Positions 1 through 8,777 of a DNA stretch of 64,000 bases are shown one piece after another. The DNA lies in NCBI RefSeq assembly GCF_000307225.1, contig NZ_HE978617.1, positions 109,261-173,260 on the forward strand, written 5' to 3'. Origin of the DNA: Anaerococcus vaginalis (lineage in GTDB: Bacteria > Bacillota > Clostridia > Tissierellales > Peptoniphilaceae). The first letter of the stretch is position 1, and every line of letters starts with the position of its first letter. Both the position numbers and the translations under genes were made by a program. The notes under the pieces are model-generated. The model made no database searches, had not been told where the DNA came from, and saw nothing but the letters and a program-made list of their open reading frames with translations.

Positions 1-292
1 CCGTAATGCTTGCCTATATTCTTTTGAGAATAGTGAAATTCATATAGACTTGAATGTCAAAGAAGAAAATGTAGAGATAATTTTTGAAAATAAAACTGAA
101 AATATTGATGAAGATAAATTATCAAAAATTTTTGAACAATTTTATCGCCTAGATTTTTCAAGAAATTCAAAAGGTGGATCAGGTCTTGGTCTTGCTATTG
201 CAAAAGAGATAGTACTCTTACACAAGGGGGAAATTAGTGCTAAAAGCGAGGGCAATTGTGTCAAGTTTTGTGTGATTCTTCCTAAAAAATAA
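1..292 (+). CDS. Sensor histidine kinase, C-terminal part (VanS-like)
   Basis: This is the ATP-binding end of a two-component sensor kinase; the gene enters from the left edge. The open frame runs from base 2, so a TTG at 50 is not the start. Visible are the N-box (RNACLYS), an F-box region (IFEQFYRLDFSR) and the G-box (GGSGLGLAIAKEIV). The wording is closest to the VanS/EnvZ-type kinases whose partners are OmpR-family regulators. The histidine, membrane segments and partner regulator lie outside the window, so the signal sensed cannot be stated. Confidence 0.9.
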   Translation, partial: RNACLYSFENSEIHIDLNVKEENVEIIFENKTENIDEDKLSKIFEQFYRLDFSRNSKGGSGLGLAIAKEIVLLHKGEISAKSEGNCVKFCVILPKK

Positions 293-432
293 AAAGTAGG
301 AAAAAAATAGGAATTTGCATAGGAATCTTTAAGAAATTATCATAAAAAACAAATAAACTAGCTTATAAAGCAAGTTATAATAATCTTACAGTTAAGGAAA
401 ACTTATCTGAATTATTTTAAAAGGAGATTTTT

Positions 433-924
433 ATGAAGTTAAGTTTAAAAAAAGTTCTTAGTTTTTTGTTTGTAATGGTATTAATGGTTGGATTTTCATC
501 TTGCAAAAAGTCTAGTGCAACGTCAAATTCAGAAAATAGTGCAAAAGATTTTGTAAAATATGATGATATTCAAAAAGAATTTAAAGAAACAGTTAATAAA
601 TTAAATTGGCCAGAAGGATACAAGGCTCCTGAAAAATTAGACGATGATGTAAATGCTGTTTATCAAGAAGGCTATGGGGATACCTTGGCATCAAATTATT
701 GGGAATGTGCATGGCAAGAAGAATGGTTGAAAAATTACAAAACTAATCCACAAAAAGCACAAAAGGCAATTGAAGAGTTAGAAAAAGCTTTGAATATGAG
801 ATATTTAAGTAAAGAATGTTGTGATGATGCCACAAGAAAATTTTTCAAAGATAGACTAGATAAGGCAAAAGCAAATGACCCATCTGGTTTTGAAGAAAAT
901 TTAAAATTAAATGACCCAAGATAA
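433..924 (+). CDS. Small secreted lipoprotein, function unknown
   Basis: The 163-residue protein opens with a signal peptide (MKLSLKKVLSFLFVMVLMVG) ending in a lipobox-like FSSC, so Cys24 or nearby should be lipidated and the protein anchored outside the membrane. The mature part is hydrophilic, rich in Lys, Asp and Asn, with tryptophans and a Cys-Cys pair near residue 136. No family is recognised. AAAGGAG lies just before the ATG. It stands alone, 140 bp after the kinase, and ends at a strong terminator. A role alongside the upstream kinase is possible but unsupported. Confidence 0.8.
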   Translation: MKLSLKKVLSFLFVMVLMVGFSSCKKSSATSNSENSAKDFVKYDDIQKEFKETVNKLNWPEGYKAPEKLDDDVNAVYQEGYGDTLASNYWECAWQEEWLKNYKTNPQKAQKAIEELEKALNMRYLSKECCDDATRKFFKDRLDKAKANDPSGFEENLKLNDPR

Positions 925-962
925 AAAAATAAAATATTTTATAAATGCTATTTTATAAACCA

Positions 963-1002
963 AAAAAGGATTCAAGCAAAAATATTTCTTGAATCCTTTT
1001 TT
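963..1002. terminator. Bidirectional terminator
   Basis: A 14-bp stem (AAAAGGATTCAAG and its complement) is flanked by A and T runs. It separates the convergent lipoprotein and degV genes and can serve both. Confidence 0.85.
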
Positions 1003-1048
1003 ATTTGCTTATAAATATTTAATTAAAAATCAAGCTTGAACAATATAT

Positions 1049-1903
1049 TTAATCAAGTGGCAAAAATCCAAAGCCAAATAAGCCTGGACCTGTATTTGCT
1101 CCAAGACTTGGGGCTATTTGTGATGTCAAAAAGAGGCTTGATTTTTCTTTAAAATCTTTTAATTTTTCTTCTAAAATTTCTGAGCCTTTCTTGTAGCCTC
1201 CATTTGAAATTATCATATAATATTTGTCCAATTTTCCTAGATATTCACTCGCAAGTTTTTCCATTTCCTTTAAAACTTTTTTCTCACCCCTGCAAGTTTT
1301 AACCATATGATATTTTCCATCAGATGGATCACAAACAACTATAGGTTTTATATTTAAAAATTCTCCAACCTTGCCAAAGGCTTTTGGTACTCTTCCACCT
1401 GCAACTATATATTTAAATGTATCAATAGTGAAAAATATTTTTGATTCTTTTTTCTTTTTTTCTATTCTTTCCACTATTTCTTTAAATTCATATCCTTTTT
1501 TTATTAAATCTTTTGCATATATGGCAAGCAAACCACTTGTAAGAGCTACTGATTTTGAATCTATAACTTCAATTTCCAAGCCATCATATTCTATTTGTGA
1601 GCACATATTGAAAAATCCTGTGAAATTTTTTGATATAGTAATTATTATTAATTTCTCATATCCATCATTTTTTATTTCATTGAATTTTTCTACCAACTCT
1701 CCTGGTGATGGGATAGAAGTTTTTGGTAATTTTTCGTGTTTTTCTATCCAATCATAAAATTCTTCCGCCTTTAATTCTACTTGTTCCTTGTAAAATTTTC
1801 CGTCTAAATTCACATAAAATGGCATCAAATAAATGCCAAATTCTTTAGCTTTTTCTAAGTCTATATCTGATCCAGAGTCTACTAATACAGCTATTTTTTC
1901 CAT
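1049..1903 (-). CDS. DegV family fatty-acid-binding protein
   Basis: The 284-residue protein has the DegV hallmarks: the N-terminal VDSGSDI nucleating motif, the middle TSIPSPGE segment, the fatty-acid-site region TISKNFTGFFN, and the C-terminal GANTGPGLFGFGF. DegV/FakB proteins bind a fatty acid and, in some species, present it to the kinase FakA for phospholipid synthesis. The start follows AGGT about 8 bases upstream. It lies 8 bp after the broken metallo-hydrolase and was probably transcribed with it. A second DegV is at 4884-5750, and no fakA is visible in the window. Confidence 0.9.
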   Translation of the reverse strand: MEKIAVLVDSGSDIDLEKAKEFGIYLMPFYVNLDGKFYKEQVELKAEEFYDWIEKHEKLPKTSIPSPGELVEKFNEIKNDGYEKLIIITISKNFTGFFNMCSQIEYDGLEIEVIDSKSVALTSGLLAIYAKDLIKKGYEFKEIVERIEKKKKESKIFFTIDTFKYIVAGGRVPKAFGKVGEFLNIKPIVVCDPSDGKYHMVKTCRGEKKVLKEMEKLASEYLGKLDKYYMIISNGGYKKGSEILEEKLKDFKEKSSLFLTSQIAPSLGANTGPGLFGFGFLPLD

Positions 1904-1911
1904 TTTTTTAC

Positions 1912-2687
1912 CTAATCCTTTATATCTACAATAATTTTTTGTCCCTTATCAATTATTGATCTAAACACTGTTTGTTCTAATTTTACTTCCCTTGCAAATT
2001 TGAGACTAATTTTTTCATGATCCCCGCTATGAATTGGAAACATCAATTGAGGCTTTACAGTATCAGCAAAAATTTTTGCTCCCTTATAATAATTTTTTCC
2101 AAGCCTATAATCCACTGGGAAGAATGCTATGTCTATAGGGTTATTTTTATTTTTTCTACTTGTTCAATAAAAGCATAATACTCTTTTTTGATTCTTTTGT
2201 CATCATAATCTTCCCATGCCCAATAATTTAAGTCGCCAGCATGAAAAATCGCTATACCATCTACATATAAAATTAATGAAATCCCAACATCTGTCGAAGA
2301 AAAAGTTTTTACCCCAATTTTTTTACCCTTTATTTCTATTTCCTTAAATTGATAAGGATCAAATAAATAAACATTTTTAGAATTATACAAAGATTTTAAT
2401 TGGTCCATACCAAGTTTATTATTTTTTATATAAATAATATTATCATCACTTTCCAAATGCCCAATATCGCTCGATAAAATATAAGTATAATCTTTCATCT
2501 TAGGAATTTTTAAAATTTCCGAAGTATAATGATCTGAATGACCATGACTTGCAACAAAAATCACATTTTTATCCTCAGGAATATTTAAAATCCCCTTATA
2601 ATAATCAAATATAATAAAATAATCCCCTATTTCAACACTATAGCAGGAATGATAAATATATGTTATTATAATTTTTTCAATCATCAA
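1912..2687 (-). pseudogene. MBL-fold metallo-hydrolase, frameshifted
   Basis: Two adjacent frames encode one metallo-beta-lactamase-fold hydrolase of about 258 residues. The first 184 residues hold the zinc motif SHGHSDH (HxHxDH) and the HAGDLNYW aspartate. The second frame holds PIHSGDH, the last histidine ligand. The frames join if one A is added to the A6 run at 2150-2155 (T on the plus strand), giving VEKNKNNPIDIAFFP. All metal ligands are therefore present and only the frame is broken. It resembles UlaG-like or YtnP-like cytoplasmic hydrolases, with unknown substrate. Sequencing error is as likely as true decay. Confidence 0.8.
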
Positions 2688-2785
2688 AACTCTCCTAATT
2701 TATTATAAAATAAATATACCCAAATTTCATCATTATTAATGAATTTTTGTTTTTTTCTAGTAATATAAAAAAGAGAGGAGCTATT

Positions 2786-3262
2786 ATGGGAAAAATTAAA
2801 ACAAATGCAATGAGAATTTTAGAAAATAATAATATAGAATACGAAGAAATAGAATACGATTTAGGTGGAGAATTTAAGTCAGCTGTTGATGCAGGCGAAA
2901 AATCACATTTAGATTTGAATATGATGTATAAAACCATAGCAACAATTTCAAAAGACAACGAAATTATAATCTATTTACTAAGAAGCTATGATTCAATTGA
3001 TATGAAAAAAGCTGCAAAAGCTGCAGGAGTAAAAAGTATTTCAATCCTTCCTACAAAAAATTTAAAATCAAAAGTAGGATACCAAAGAGGAGAAACATCA
3101 CCCCTTGCTATGAAAAAAGATTATCCAGTTTATATAGACGATAGTGCAAAAGAGCTCGAAAAAATGGTAGTATCCGGAGGAAAGTGTGGACTAAGCTTAA
3201 AAGTAAATCCATTTGATCTAGCAAAAGTTGTAAAAGGAAAATTTGAAAATATAAGACAATGA
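2786..3262 (+). CDS. YbaK/EbsC-type Cys-tRNA deacylase
   Basis: The 158-residue protein matches the YbaK/EbsC family, which hydrolyses mischarged Cys-tRNA(Pro) in trans. It carries the family landmarks YKTIAT, the catalytic-lysine region, GYQRGETSPL and the closing GGKCGLSLKVNP. The ATG at 2786 is chosen because GAGAGGAG sits 6-7 bases upstream; an in-frame TTG at 2747 lies before that site. The stop overlaps the next gene's ATG (ATGA), so the two are translationally coupled. Confidence 0.9.
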   Translation: MGKIKTNAMRILENNNIEYEEIEYDLGGEFKSAVDAGEKSHLDLNMMYKTIATISKDNEIIIYLLRSYDSIDMKKAAKAAGVKSISILPTKNLKSKVGYQRGETSPLAMKKDYPVYIDDSAKELEKMVVSGGKCGLSLKVNPFDLAKVVKGKFENIRQ

Positions 3263-3951
3263 TAATAAAAATATTTAAAAATAAAAAACTATACCAATAC
3301 CAAGCAAAAGATGTTTTTGACCTTGATAATAAATTAAAAAATAAAGATTTTTCAAAATTAGAAAAAATAGATGAAAAAGAAAAAATAATTATAAATTTTA
3401 AAAATGATAAAGAAAACGAAACTTTAAGACTTTTAGTAATCTTATCCCCAATTTTTATAACAATTTTTGATAATTCAACAAGTCTTGAATTTTTTAGAGA
3501 AAATTTAGAAAAATCAAATTTTAAATATGGCCTATATCCAAATTTTTTTGAAGATTTCTCAAAGGAAAAATACTTTGAATTTTACGAAAATCACAAAAAA
3601 ATTGAAGATATAATCTTAAACAAGGACGAAAGCATAGATTTTACAATAAATTATATAGAAAATAAATATCTTTTAGCCTTACTTGCAATGATTGAAGTAA
3701 TTTTTTCAAAATACAATAGAAAAAATTTGATAAATTATTTTAAAGAAATCAGAAATGATATAGTAATAAACGGAAGAAGATCAATACTTGCAAATGACAT
3801 TTACGCCTTTTATTTGTCAAAATATTTAGTAAATTGGGCACTTGATCTTATGAAAATTGCAAGATATAAGGATAAGGAAAGGTATCTTTATATAGAAGAA
3901 ATCTATAAACTTACAAACAATTTAAAAAGACCAATTAAAAAGATAGTTTAG
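3259..3951 (+). CDS. Hypothetical protein, 230 aa
   Basis: This is a lysine- and phenylalanine-rich protein without signal peptide or membrane segment. The middle and C-terminal part (from about residue 100) looks alpha-helical. No family is recognised. It overlaps the YbaK-like gene by 4 bp and ends in the stem of the next terminator, so the two form a small operon. The coupling suggests, weakly, a role near tRNA or translation. Confidence 0.75.
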   Translation: MIIKIFKNKKLYQYQAKDVFDLDNKLKNKDFSKLEKIDEKEKIIINFKNDKENETLRLLVILSPIFITIFDNSTSLEFFRENLEKSNFKYGLYPNFFEDFSKEKYFEFYENHKKIEDIILNKDESIDFTINYIENKYLLALLAMIEVIFSKYNRKNLINYFKEIRNDIVINGRRSILANDIYAFYLSKYLVNWALDLMKIARYKDKERYLYIEEIYKLTNNLKRPIKKIV

Positions 3952-3979
3952 AATAAATTAATCTAAACTATCTTTTTTT
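3937..3979. terminator. Bidirectional terminator
   Basis: A 14-bp stem (AAAGATAGTTTAG and its complement) begins inside the last codons of the hypothetical gene and is followed by T7. The opposite strand has an A/T tail too, so it can also end the EamA gene. Confidence 0.85.
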
Positions 3980-4876
3980 ATTTTTTCCCCTTCATTAAAA
4001 CCAATGAGCCTGTCAATACTAAAATTAATCCTAAAAATAGTCTTATTGTGAAAACTTCTCCCAAAATTATTACTGATAAAATCGAGCCGAAGATTGGGAT
4101 GAATAGTTTGAATACGCCAAATTGGTTTGCGCTGTGATTTTGTAAAACTATAGTCCATATTGTAAATGAAGTTGCTGTTATAAATGCTCCATAAAAAATC
4201 ATCAAAAAGGCTTTTAAATTTACATAAATTGGGTTTATGGATAAAAATCTTCCGCATATTATTAAGGGAAGGGATCCTAGTAAAAGGACAAATCCGTTTA
4301 GAATATAGGGGTCTGATTTTTTGAATATTTTCTTAATAAAACTGAGGCTAGGGCGTTTATAAATGTTGATGTAAATATAAAGCCTTCTCCTGTTAGTTTA
4401 AAACTGTGTCCCATTTTTTGTTTTGAATTTACTAAAATAATTCCTGCTGTTCCTATAATTAGGGCAAGGATTGTGTTTGATGAGATCTTATCTTCTGGTA
4501 CTAAAAATAGGGAAATTATTACAATCATAAAAGAGTTTGATGCTTGTATGATTGATGATTTCACTCCGCTTGTGTTGGAAAGACCTATATAATAGAAAAA
4601 ATATTGCAAACAAGTTTGTAATATGGCAAGGGCTATAACTAGTTTAAAGTTTACTTTTTTTATTGAAATTTTATTTTTTCCAAAAATTATTGCGTAAAAG
4701 AATGCTAAAATTCCTGCAATAAAAAATCTTATTCCTGCCACGTAAACTTTGGCAAAGGTATCATAGGTTTTTATTCCCATAACAAGGTAGGTGGATTTTA
4801 TAAGGGGGATTGCACTTCCCCACAAAAACATTGCTATCAATGAAAAAATAACTGCATTTTTTTTATTTTTCAGCAT
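3978..4876 (-). pseudogene. EamA/DMT-family transporter, frameshifted
   Basis: A drug/metabolite transporter-superfamily permease of about 299 residues and ten predicted membrane helices is split into two frames. The first ends prematurely after residue 192 (stop at 4298-4300). The rest, from YILNGFVLLLG to LVLMKGKK, continues in the neighbouring frame. Adding one C to the C4 run at 4308-4311 (G on the plus strand) restores KNQTPYILNG and the whole second EamA repeat. The start ATG at 4876 follows TAGGAGAG. It lies 7 bp after the DegV gene. Substrate unknown. Confidence 0.85.
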
Positions 4877-4883
4877 ATCTCTC

Positions 4884-5750
4884 CTATCTATTTTTTCCAA
4901 AATATGATAAAGAATACATCCCTGGTCCAACGTGAGAGCCTATCAATGATCCTATTGGGGCAAGACTTACTTTTGCTTCTGGATATTCTTCTTCAATCAT
5001 TTCTTTTAAACTTTTTGCATTTTCGTCAAAATATGCGAAGCCTATAAGAACTTGTTTTGATATTTCTGCTTTCCAATTTTTTTGGAAATTTTTAAATAAA
5101 AATTTTACTGCTCTTTTGTTTCCTCTTTCGAGTTTTAAAACTTCGAGTGTTCCATCTTCTGTTATGTGAAGAACTGGTTTTACTTTTAAAAAATTTCCTA
5201 TATTTGCACTGGTTTTTGAAATTCTTCCACCCTTGTATAGGTATTTCAAACTATCTACTCCAAATTGTGAAACCATATATTTTGAATTTTCTTTGATAAA
5301 GGCATCTATTTGGTCTATATCTTTTCCTTCATCTTGCATTTTGCTTATAATTTGACACAAAAGTCCTGCTCCTGTTGATGCTTGATTTGTATCATAAACA
5401 TAAATTTTTCTTTCTGGGTATTTTTTTTCTAAAATTTCTTTTGCTTTAATAGCATTTTTATAGGTTCCGGATAAGGCATCTGTTAGGCCTATATAAAATA
5501 CATCTTCTCCATTTTTCAAAACTTCTTCAAAATATTTTTCAAATGAAGCAAGGTTTACTTGGCTTGTTGAGACATTTTTGTCTTCTAGCATAAACTCATA
5601 ATATTTGTTTAGATTTTCCAAATCTGTTCCTATAATTTCATAAACTTCATCTTCCATATTTGATTGCATGGGAACTATGATAATATTTGATGATTTTATA
5701 AAATCAACATTCATATCACTTGACCCATCTGTAATTATTTTAAATGACAT
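4884..5750 (-). CDS. DegV family fatty-acid-binding protein (second copy)
   Basis: The 288-residue protein has the same fold landmarks as the DegV at 1049: TDGSSDM at the N terminus, STSQVN, GLTDALSGTYKN, and the C-terminal GSHVGPGMYSLSYFGK. It probably carries a fatty acid for a FakA-type kinase. It lies 8 bp downstream of hisS and 7 bp upstream of the EamA gene, so it is part of that operon. The two DegVs are clearly diverged, which fits different acyl-chain preferences, but that is inference. Confidence 0.9.
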   Translation of the reverse strand: MSFKIITDGSSDMNVDFIKSSNIIIVPMQSNMEDEVYEIIGTDLENLNKYYEFMLEDKNVSTSQVNLASFEKYFEEVLKNGEDVFYIGLTDALSGTYKNAIKAKEILEKKYPERKIYVYDTNQASTGAGLLCQIISKMQDEGKDIDQIDAFIKENSKYMVSQFGVDSLKYLYKGGRISKTSANIGNFLKVKPVLHITEDGTLEVLKLERGNKRAVKFLFKNFQKNWKAEISKQVLIGFAYFDENAKSLKEMIEEEYPEAKVSLAPIGSLIGSHVGPGMYSLSYFGKNR

Positions 5751-5758
5751 AATTCTCC

Positions 5759-7057
5759 TTAAATATAATCAGATATTTCATCAATTTTTACGCTAACTTG
5801 CTTTCCATCTTCCATATCTTTAACAGAAACCATCTTCTTTTCAAATTCTTCTTGTCCGATTATCAAAACTTTTTTTACGCCAATTTTATCGGCATAGTTA
5901 ATTTTTTTCTTAAATTTTCCTTCTTCAAGATATATATCTACTTTATACCCTTGATTTTTTAAATTATTTGCAATTTCAATAGCATAAAAATTTAATTTTT
6001 CATCCATAGGAATAACTAGGCAATCTGTGAATTTTTTTCTATATTTTTCTAAAAGGCCAAGTTGTTGAAATTGGTAAAATAATCTGGTAAGTCCGATTGA
6101 AAGTCCTGCTCCTGGAAGGTTTTGCTTTGAGAAATTTCCCGCAAGATTTTCATATCTTCCGCCTGAACAAACACTTCCAATAGATTCATATCCATCCAAA
6201 AATGTTTCATAAACTGTAGAAGTGTAATAATCAAGACCACGAGTAATGGAAAGATCTATCATTATTGACTTATCATCTATACCAAATTTAATCATATAAT
6301 CATAAACTTCTTTTAATTCTTTCAAACCAATTTTATAATTTTCATTTAAGTCTAAAGTTTCAAGATAAGTTAAAAGTTTTTCATTTTCTCTCTTGTTATT
6401 TACAAGATCCATAAGCTTATAAGCTTTTTCTTCTCCACAAATTTCAACTAAAAGCTCTTTTGTGCTTTCATCGCCAATTTTTGCTTTTTTATCAATAGTC
6501 CTTAAAACTTCTTCCTTATTTTCAATTCCTATTGATTCAAAAAATCCATTTAACAATTTCCTATTGTTGATGTGAAATTTTATCCCATCAAATTCGAGTT
6601 TTTGGAAAATATCATAAATCACCTTTGGCAAAAGAGCATCATTGTGGATTGATAGGGAATTATTTCCAATTATATCAATATCACATTGGTAAAATTCCTT
6701 GTATCTGCCTTTTTGATTTCTCTCTCCCCTATAAACTTTTGCAATTTGATATCTTTTAAAAGGAAAATTTAAGTCAGAAAAGTGTTCAGAAACATATCTT
6801 GCAAGAGGAACTGTCAAGTCAAATCTCAACGACATATCCTTTTTTGATGAGTCTATTCCAAAAATTTGTTTTTCAGTTTCCCCGCCACCCTTGGCAAATA
6901 AAATATCATTTTTTTCAATAGCTGTTGTATCAATTGGCAAAAATTGATAAGACAAAAAAGTTTCTTCAATAATTTTTTTAATATAATCAAAAACTAATTG
7001 GTCTTCTGGCAAAAGCTCCATAACACCTGCAATTGTTTGTGGTTTTACTATATTCAT
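5759..7057 (-). CDS. hisS: Histidyl-tRNA synthetase
   Basis: HisRS charges tRNA(His) in the cytoplasm. The 432-residue protein shows class II motif 2 (RGERNQKGRYKEFYQCDIDI), the histidine-specific loop RGLDYYTSTVYE, motif 3 (GAGLSIGLTRL) and a C-terminal anticodon-binding domain from about residue 335. The N-terminal KPQTIAGVMELLPEDQ replaces the more usual KGTxDxLP wording, as in the longer HisRS subgroup. It lies 13 bp after the DUF6873-like gene and 8 bp before degV. No aspS follows, and no T-box leader is seen. Confidence 0.95.
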   Translation of the reverse strand: MNIVKPQTIAGVMELLPEDQLVFDYIKKIIEETFLSYQFLPIDTTAIEKNDILFAKGGGETEKQIFGIDSSKKDMSLRFDLTVPLARYVSEHFSDLNFPFKRYQIAKVYRGERNQKGRYKEFYQCDIDIIGNNSLSIHNDALLPKVIYDIFQKLEFDGIKFHINNRKLLNGFFESIGIENKEEVLRTIDKKAKIGDESTKELLVEICGEEKAYKLMDLVNNKRENEKLLTYLETLDLNENYKIGLKELKEVYDYMIKFGIDDKSIMIDLSITRGLDYYTSTVYETFLDGYESIGSVCSGGRYENLAGNFSKQNLPGAGLSIGLTRLFYQFQQLGLLEKYRKKFTDCLVIPMDEKLNFYAIEIANNLKNQGYKVDIYLEEGKFKKKINYADKIGVKKVLIIGQEEFEKKMVSVKDMEDGKQVSVKIDEISDYI

Positions 7058-7070
7058 TCTAATCTCCTTA

Positions 7071-7748
7071 TCATATCCATATCAAAGATCCAGTATCTAA
7101 TAAATTAGTATCTGGATATAATAAATTTAATTTTTCTTTATCTACTATATTTTTAATTATATCATAGGAATTTAATCTTTCTATATTTCCATTAAATAAT
7201 AAGGTTTTTTCATCAATTTTTCCAAAACATCCACCCAAAAATCCCTTGTCAAATCCATCAAGAGGAATTTTTTCTTCCTTTAATAAAGTTATGGGAAGAA
7301 TATTTTTCAATTTTTTGAAAATTCCCATATCAGAAGTCATTAGATTTTCATTAAAAACAAGCATAGAACATCTTGTATAACCCTGTTTTACAAATAAGTG
7401 TTTAATATTTTTTTCTTGAAAAAATAATTTAATATGTTTTTCCGTAAAATCATTGTGGATATAAAATTTTTTAAATTTTACAATATTATAAATGGCATCA
7501 TAGGGATATTTTCCTAAAGCCTCATCTCCCCTTATTACATTTATATTTTTGAGATTTTTTTTGTAATAATCATAAACATTTTTATCAACAATTAAATTTT
7601 TATCATCCAATTTAAAAATCGAAAGGTCTGGATGATCAGAAATTCTCTTGTCAAGATTTGGATTATCTATAGTTTTTAAATATTTGATTTTTTTGAAATC
7701 CAAAAAATCTGTAAATTCTTTTTTAGATTTATGGCTAATAATTAACAT
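7071..7748 (-). CDS. DUF6873-like protein (amidinotransferase-type fold suspected)
   Basis: The 225-residue protein carries DHPDLSIFKLD, VKQGYTRCSMLVFNE, MTSDMGI and GFLGGCFGKI. I associate these with the DUF6873 group, thought to have the pentein/GME fold of arginine deiminases. The Cys in GYTRCS and GGCFG and the His in DHPD could form an active site; this is inference. The ATG at 7748 is chosen because AAGGAGG sits 5 bases upstream. It is the first gene of the hisS operon, directly after the tRNA terminator. Confidence 0.6.
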   Translation of the reverse strand: MLIISHKSKKEFTDFLDFKKIKYLKTIDNPNLDKRISDHPDLSIFKLDDKNLIVDKNVYDYYKKNLKNINVIRGDEALGKYPYDAIYNIVKFKKFYIHNDFTEKHIKLFFQEKNIKHLFVKQGYTRCSMLVFNENLMTSDMGIFKKLKNILPITLLKEEKIPLDGFDKGFLGGCFGKIDEKTLLFNGNIERLNSYDIIKNIVDKEKLNLLYPDTNLLDTGSLIWI

Positions 7749-7770
7749 AATCCTCCTTAAATTTAGGTAC

Positions 7771-7792
7771 AAAAAAAGTCCTCAATGAGGAC
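7771..7792 (-). terminator. Terminator of the tRNA cluster
   Basis: On the minus strand GTCCTC-ATT-GAGGAC is followed by T7, five bases after the CCA end of tRNA-Cys. The next gene therefore needs its own promoter or read-through. Confidence 0.9.
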
Positions 7793-7797
7793 AAATT

Positions 7798-7871
7798 TGG
7801 AGGCGCCACCCAGATTTGAACTGGGGATAAAGGTGTTGCAGACCTCTGCCTTACCACTTGGCTATGGCGCC
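7798..7871 (-). tRNA. tRNA-Cys (GCA)
   Basis: The cloverleaf has the acceptor stem GGCGCCA/TGGCGCC, an anticodon loop with GCA and a T-loop TTCAAAT. The CCA end is encoded. It is last in the Phe-Gly-Cys cluster. Confidence 0.95.
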
Positions 7872-7874
7872 ATA

Positions 7875-7949
7875 TGGAGCGGAAGACGGGATTCGAACCC
7901 GCGACCCTCGCCTTGGCAAGGCGATACTCTACCACTGAGCCACTTCCGC
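7875..7949 (-). tRNA. tRNA-Gly (GCC)
   Basis: The acceptor stem is GCGGAAG/CTTCCGC, the anticodon loop TTGCCAA gives GCC, and the T-loop reads TTCGAAT. CCA is encoded. It is three bases from tRNA-Cys. Confidence 0.95.
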
Positions 7950-7955
7950 ACTTTC

Positions 7956-8031
7956 TGGTGCCCAGAGGCGGAATCGAACCACCGACACGGGGATTTTCAG
8001 TCCCCTGCTCTACCGACTGAGCTATCTGGGC
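7956..8031 (-). tRNA. tRNA-Phe (GAA)
   Basis: The acceptor stem is GCCCAGA/TCTGGGC, the anticodon loop CTGAAAA gives GAA, and the T-loop reads TTCGATT. CCA is encoded. It is first in the cluster, 15 bp below the promoter -10. Confidence 0.95.
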
Positions 8032-8046
8032 AAACATTACTTTTAT

Positions 8047-8075
8047 AGTATAAGACAAATCAAAATTATTGTCAA
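8047..8075 (-). promoter_or_regulatory. Sigma-A promoter of the tRNA cluster
   Basis: On the minus strand TTGACA (8070-8075) and TATACT (8047-8052) are separated by exactly 17 bp. The predicted start is a few bases upstream of tRNA-Phe. Confidence 0.9.
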
Positions 8076-8276
8076 ATATTTTTCCATTTTCAAAAGATTT
8101 TTTCGAAATTTTTTCTATAAAGTTTGCAAAATGAATTATACTATTAAAACTTATTTTTGCAAAATATTTATAATTTTTCCAAAACAAATATTAAGACTAA
8201 ATACACTTTTAATAACATTCAAAAATTTTATTTTTCATTTGGGTAAAGATATAATATAAAAATTTTAGGAGGTTTT

Positions 8277-8657
8277 ATGAAATTTAAGTCAATACATACT
8301 TGTATATATACTGATAATGACAAGGAAAGCATAAAATTTTATGAAGATGCATTAAATATGCATATAACAAGCAGAAAAGATTTTGATGAAGATGAGTTTT
8401 CCCTAATTTATATGGCAACAGAAGATGGGGCTTATGAACTTGAATTAACTTTTAATCATGACGGAAGAAAATATAAACATGGATCTTATTATGGTCATAT
8501 GGCTTTTAAAGTAAAAGATTTTGAAAAAGCTTATGAACTTCATAAAAAAATGGGAGTTGTAAGCCAAAAAATTGGAGGATTATCTGACGAATCAGATAAA
8601 TTTTATTTTATAAAAGACCCACAAGGTTTTTCTATTGAAATAATTGAAGAAAAATAA
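8277..8657 (+). CDS. Glyoxalase I / VOC family protein
   Basis: The 126-residue protein has the betaalphabetabetabeta repeat of the vicinal-oxygen-chelate fold. The four metal-ligand positions are seen as His7 (IHTCIY), the Glu in YELELTF, the His in YGHMAFKV and the Glu in FSIEIIE. This pattern and length match lactoylglutathione lyase (GloA), which detoxifies methylglyoxal. Firmicutes often lack glutathione, so the natural thiol is uncertain. AGGAGG precedes the ATG by 5 bases. It is monocistronic, with its own terminator. Confidence 0.85.
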   Translation: MKFKSIHTCIYTDNDKESIKFYEDALNMHITSRKDFDEDEFSLIYMATEDGAYELELTFNHDGRKYKHGSYYGHMAFKVKDFEKAYELHKKMGVVSQKIGGLSDESDKFYFIKDPQGFSIEIIEEK

Positions 8658-8673
8658 TTTATAAAAAACTTAA

Positions 8674-8698
8674 AAAATGGACCTGTTTGGTCCATTTT
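8674..8698 (+). terminator. Terminator after the glyoxalase gene
   Basis: The stem AAAATGGACC pairs with GGTCCATTTT around a five-base loop. The T tail is short and interrupted. Confidence 0.75.
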
Positions 8699-8777
8699 AC
8701 TTTGTAATTTTATATAAAATTTTTTTATCCTAAAAAGCTATTTTTTAAATTTTAAACTTTACTTATATTTTTTTATT

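Noticed and set aside
1371..1757. A 128-residue plus-strand frame inside degV
   Set aside because: Antisense shadow of a conserved gene; Phe/Ser-rich composition typical of reversed AT-rich coding DNA.
2133..2160. Programmed -1 frameshift in the metallo-hydrolase
   Set aside because: The A-rich stretch does not place an X-XXY-YYZ heptamer in the zero frame and no downstream structure is evident; a lost base explains it better.
7059..7772. T-box leader before hisS
   Set aside because: The space is filled by the DUF6873-like gene and a tRNA terminator; no T-box sequence is present.
7735..8187. Open frames on both strands across the tRNA cluster (for example one encoding about 150 residues)
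   Set aside because: They translate tRNA-Phe, -Gly and -Cys sequence and its antisense (phrases such as GSIPPLGTRK and FELGIKVL), a well-known false gene.
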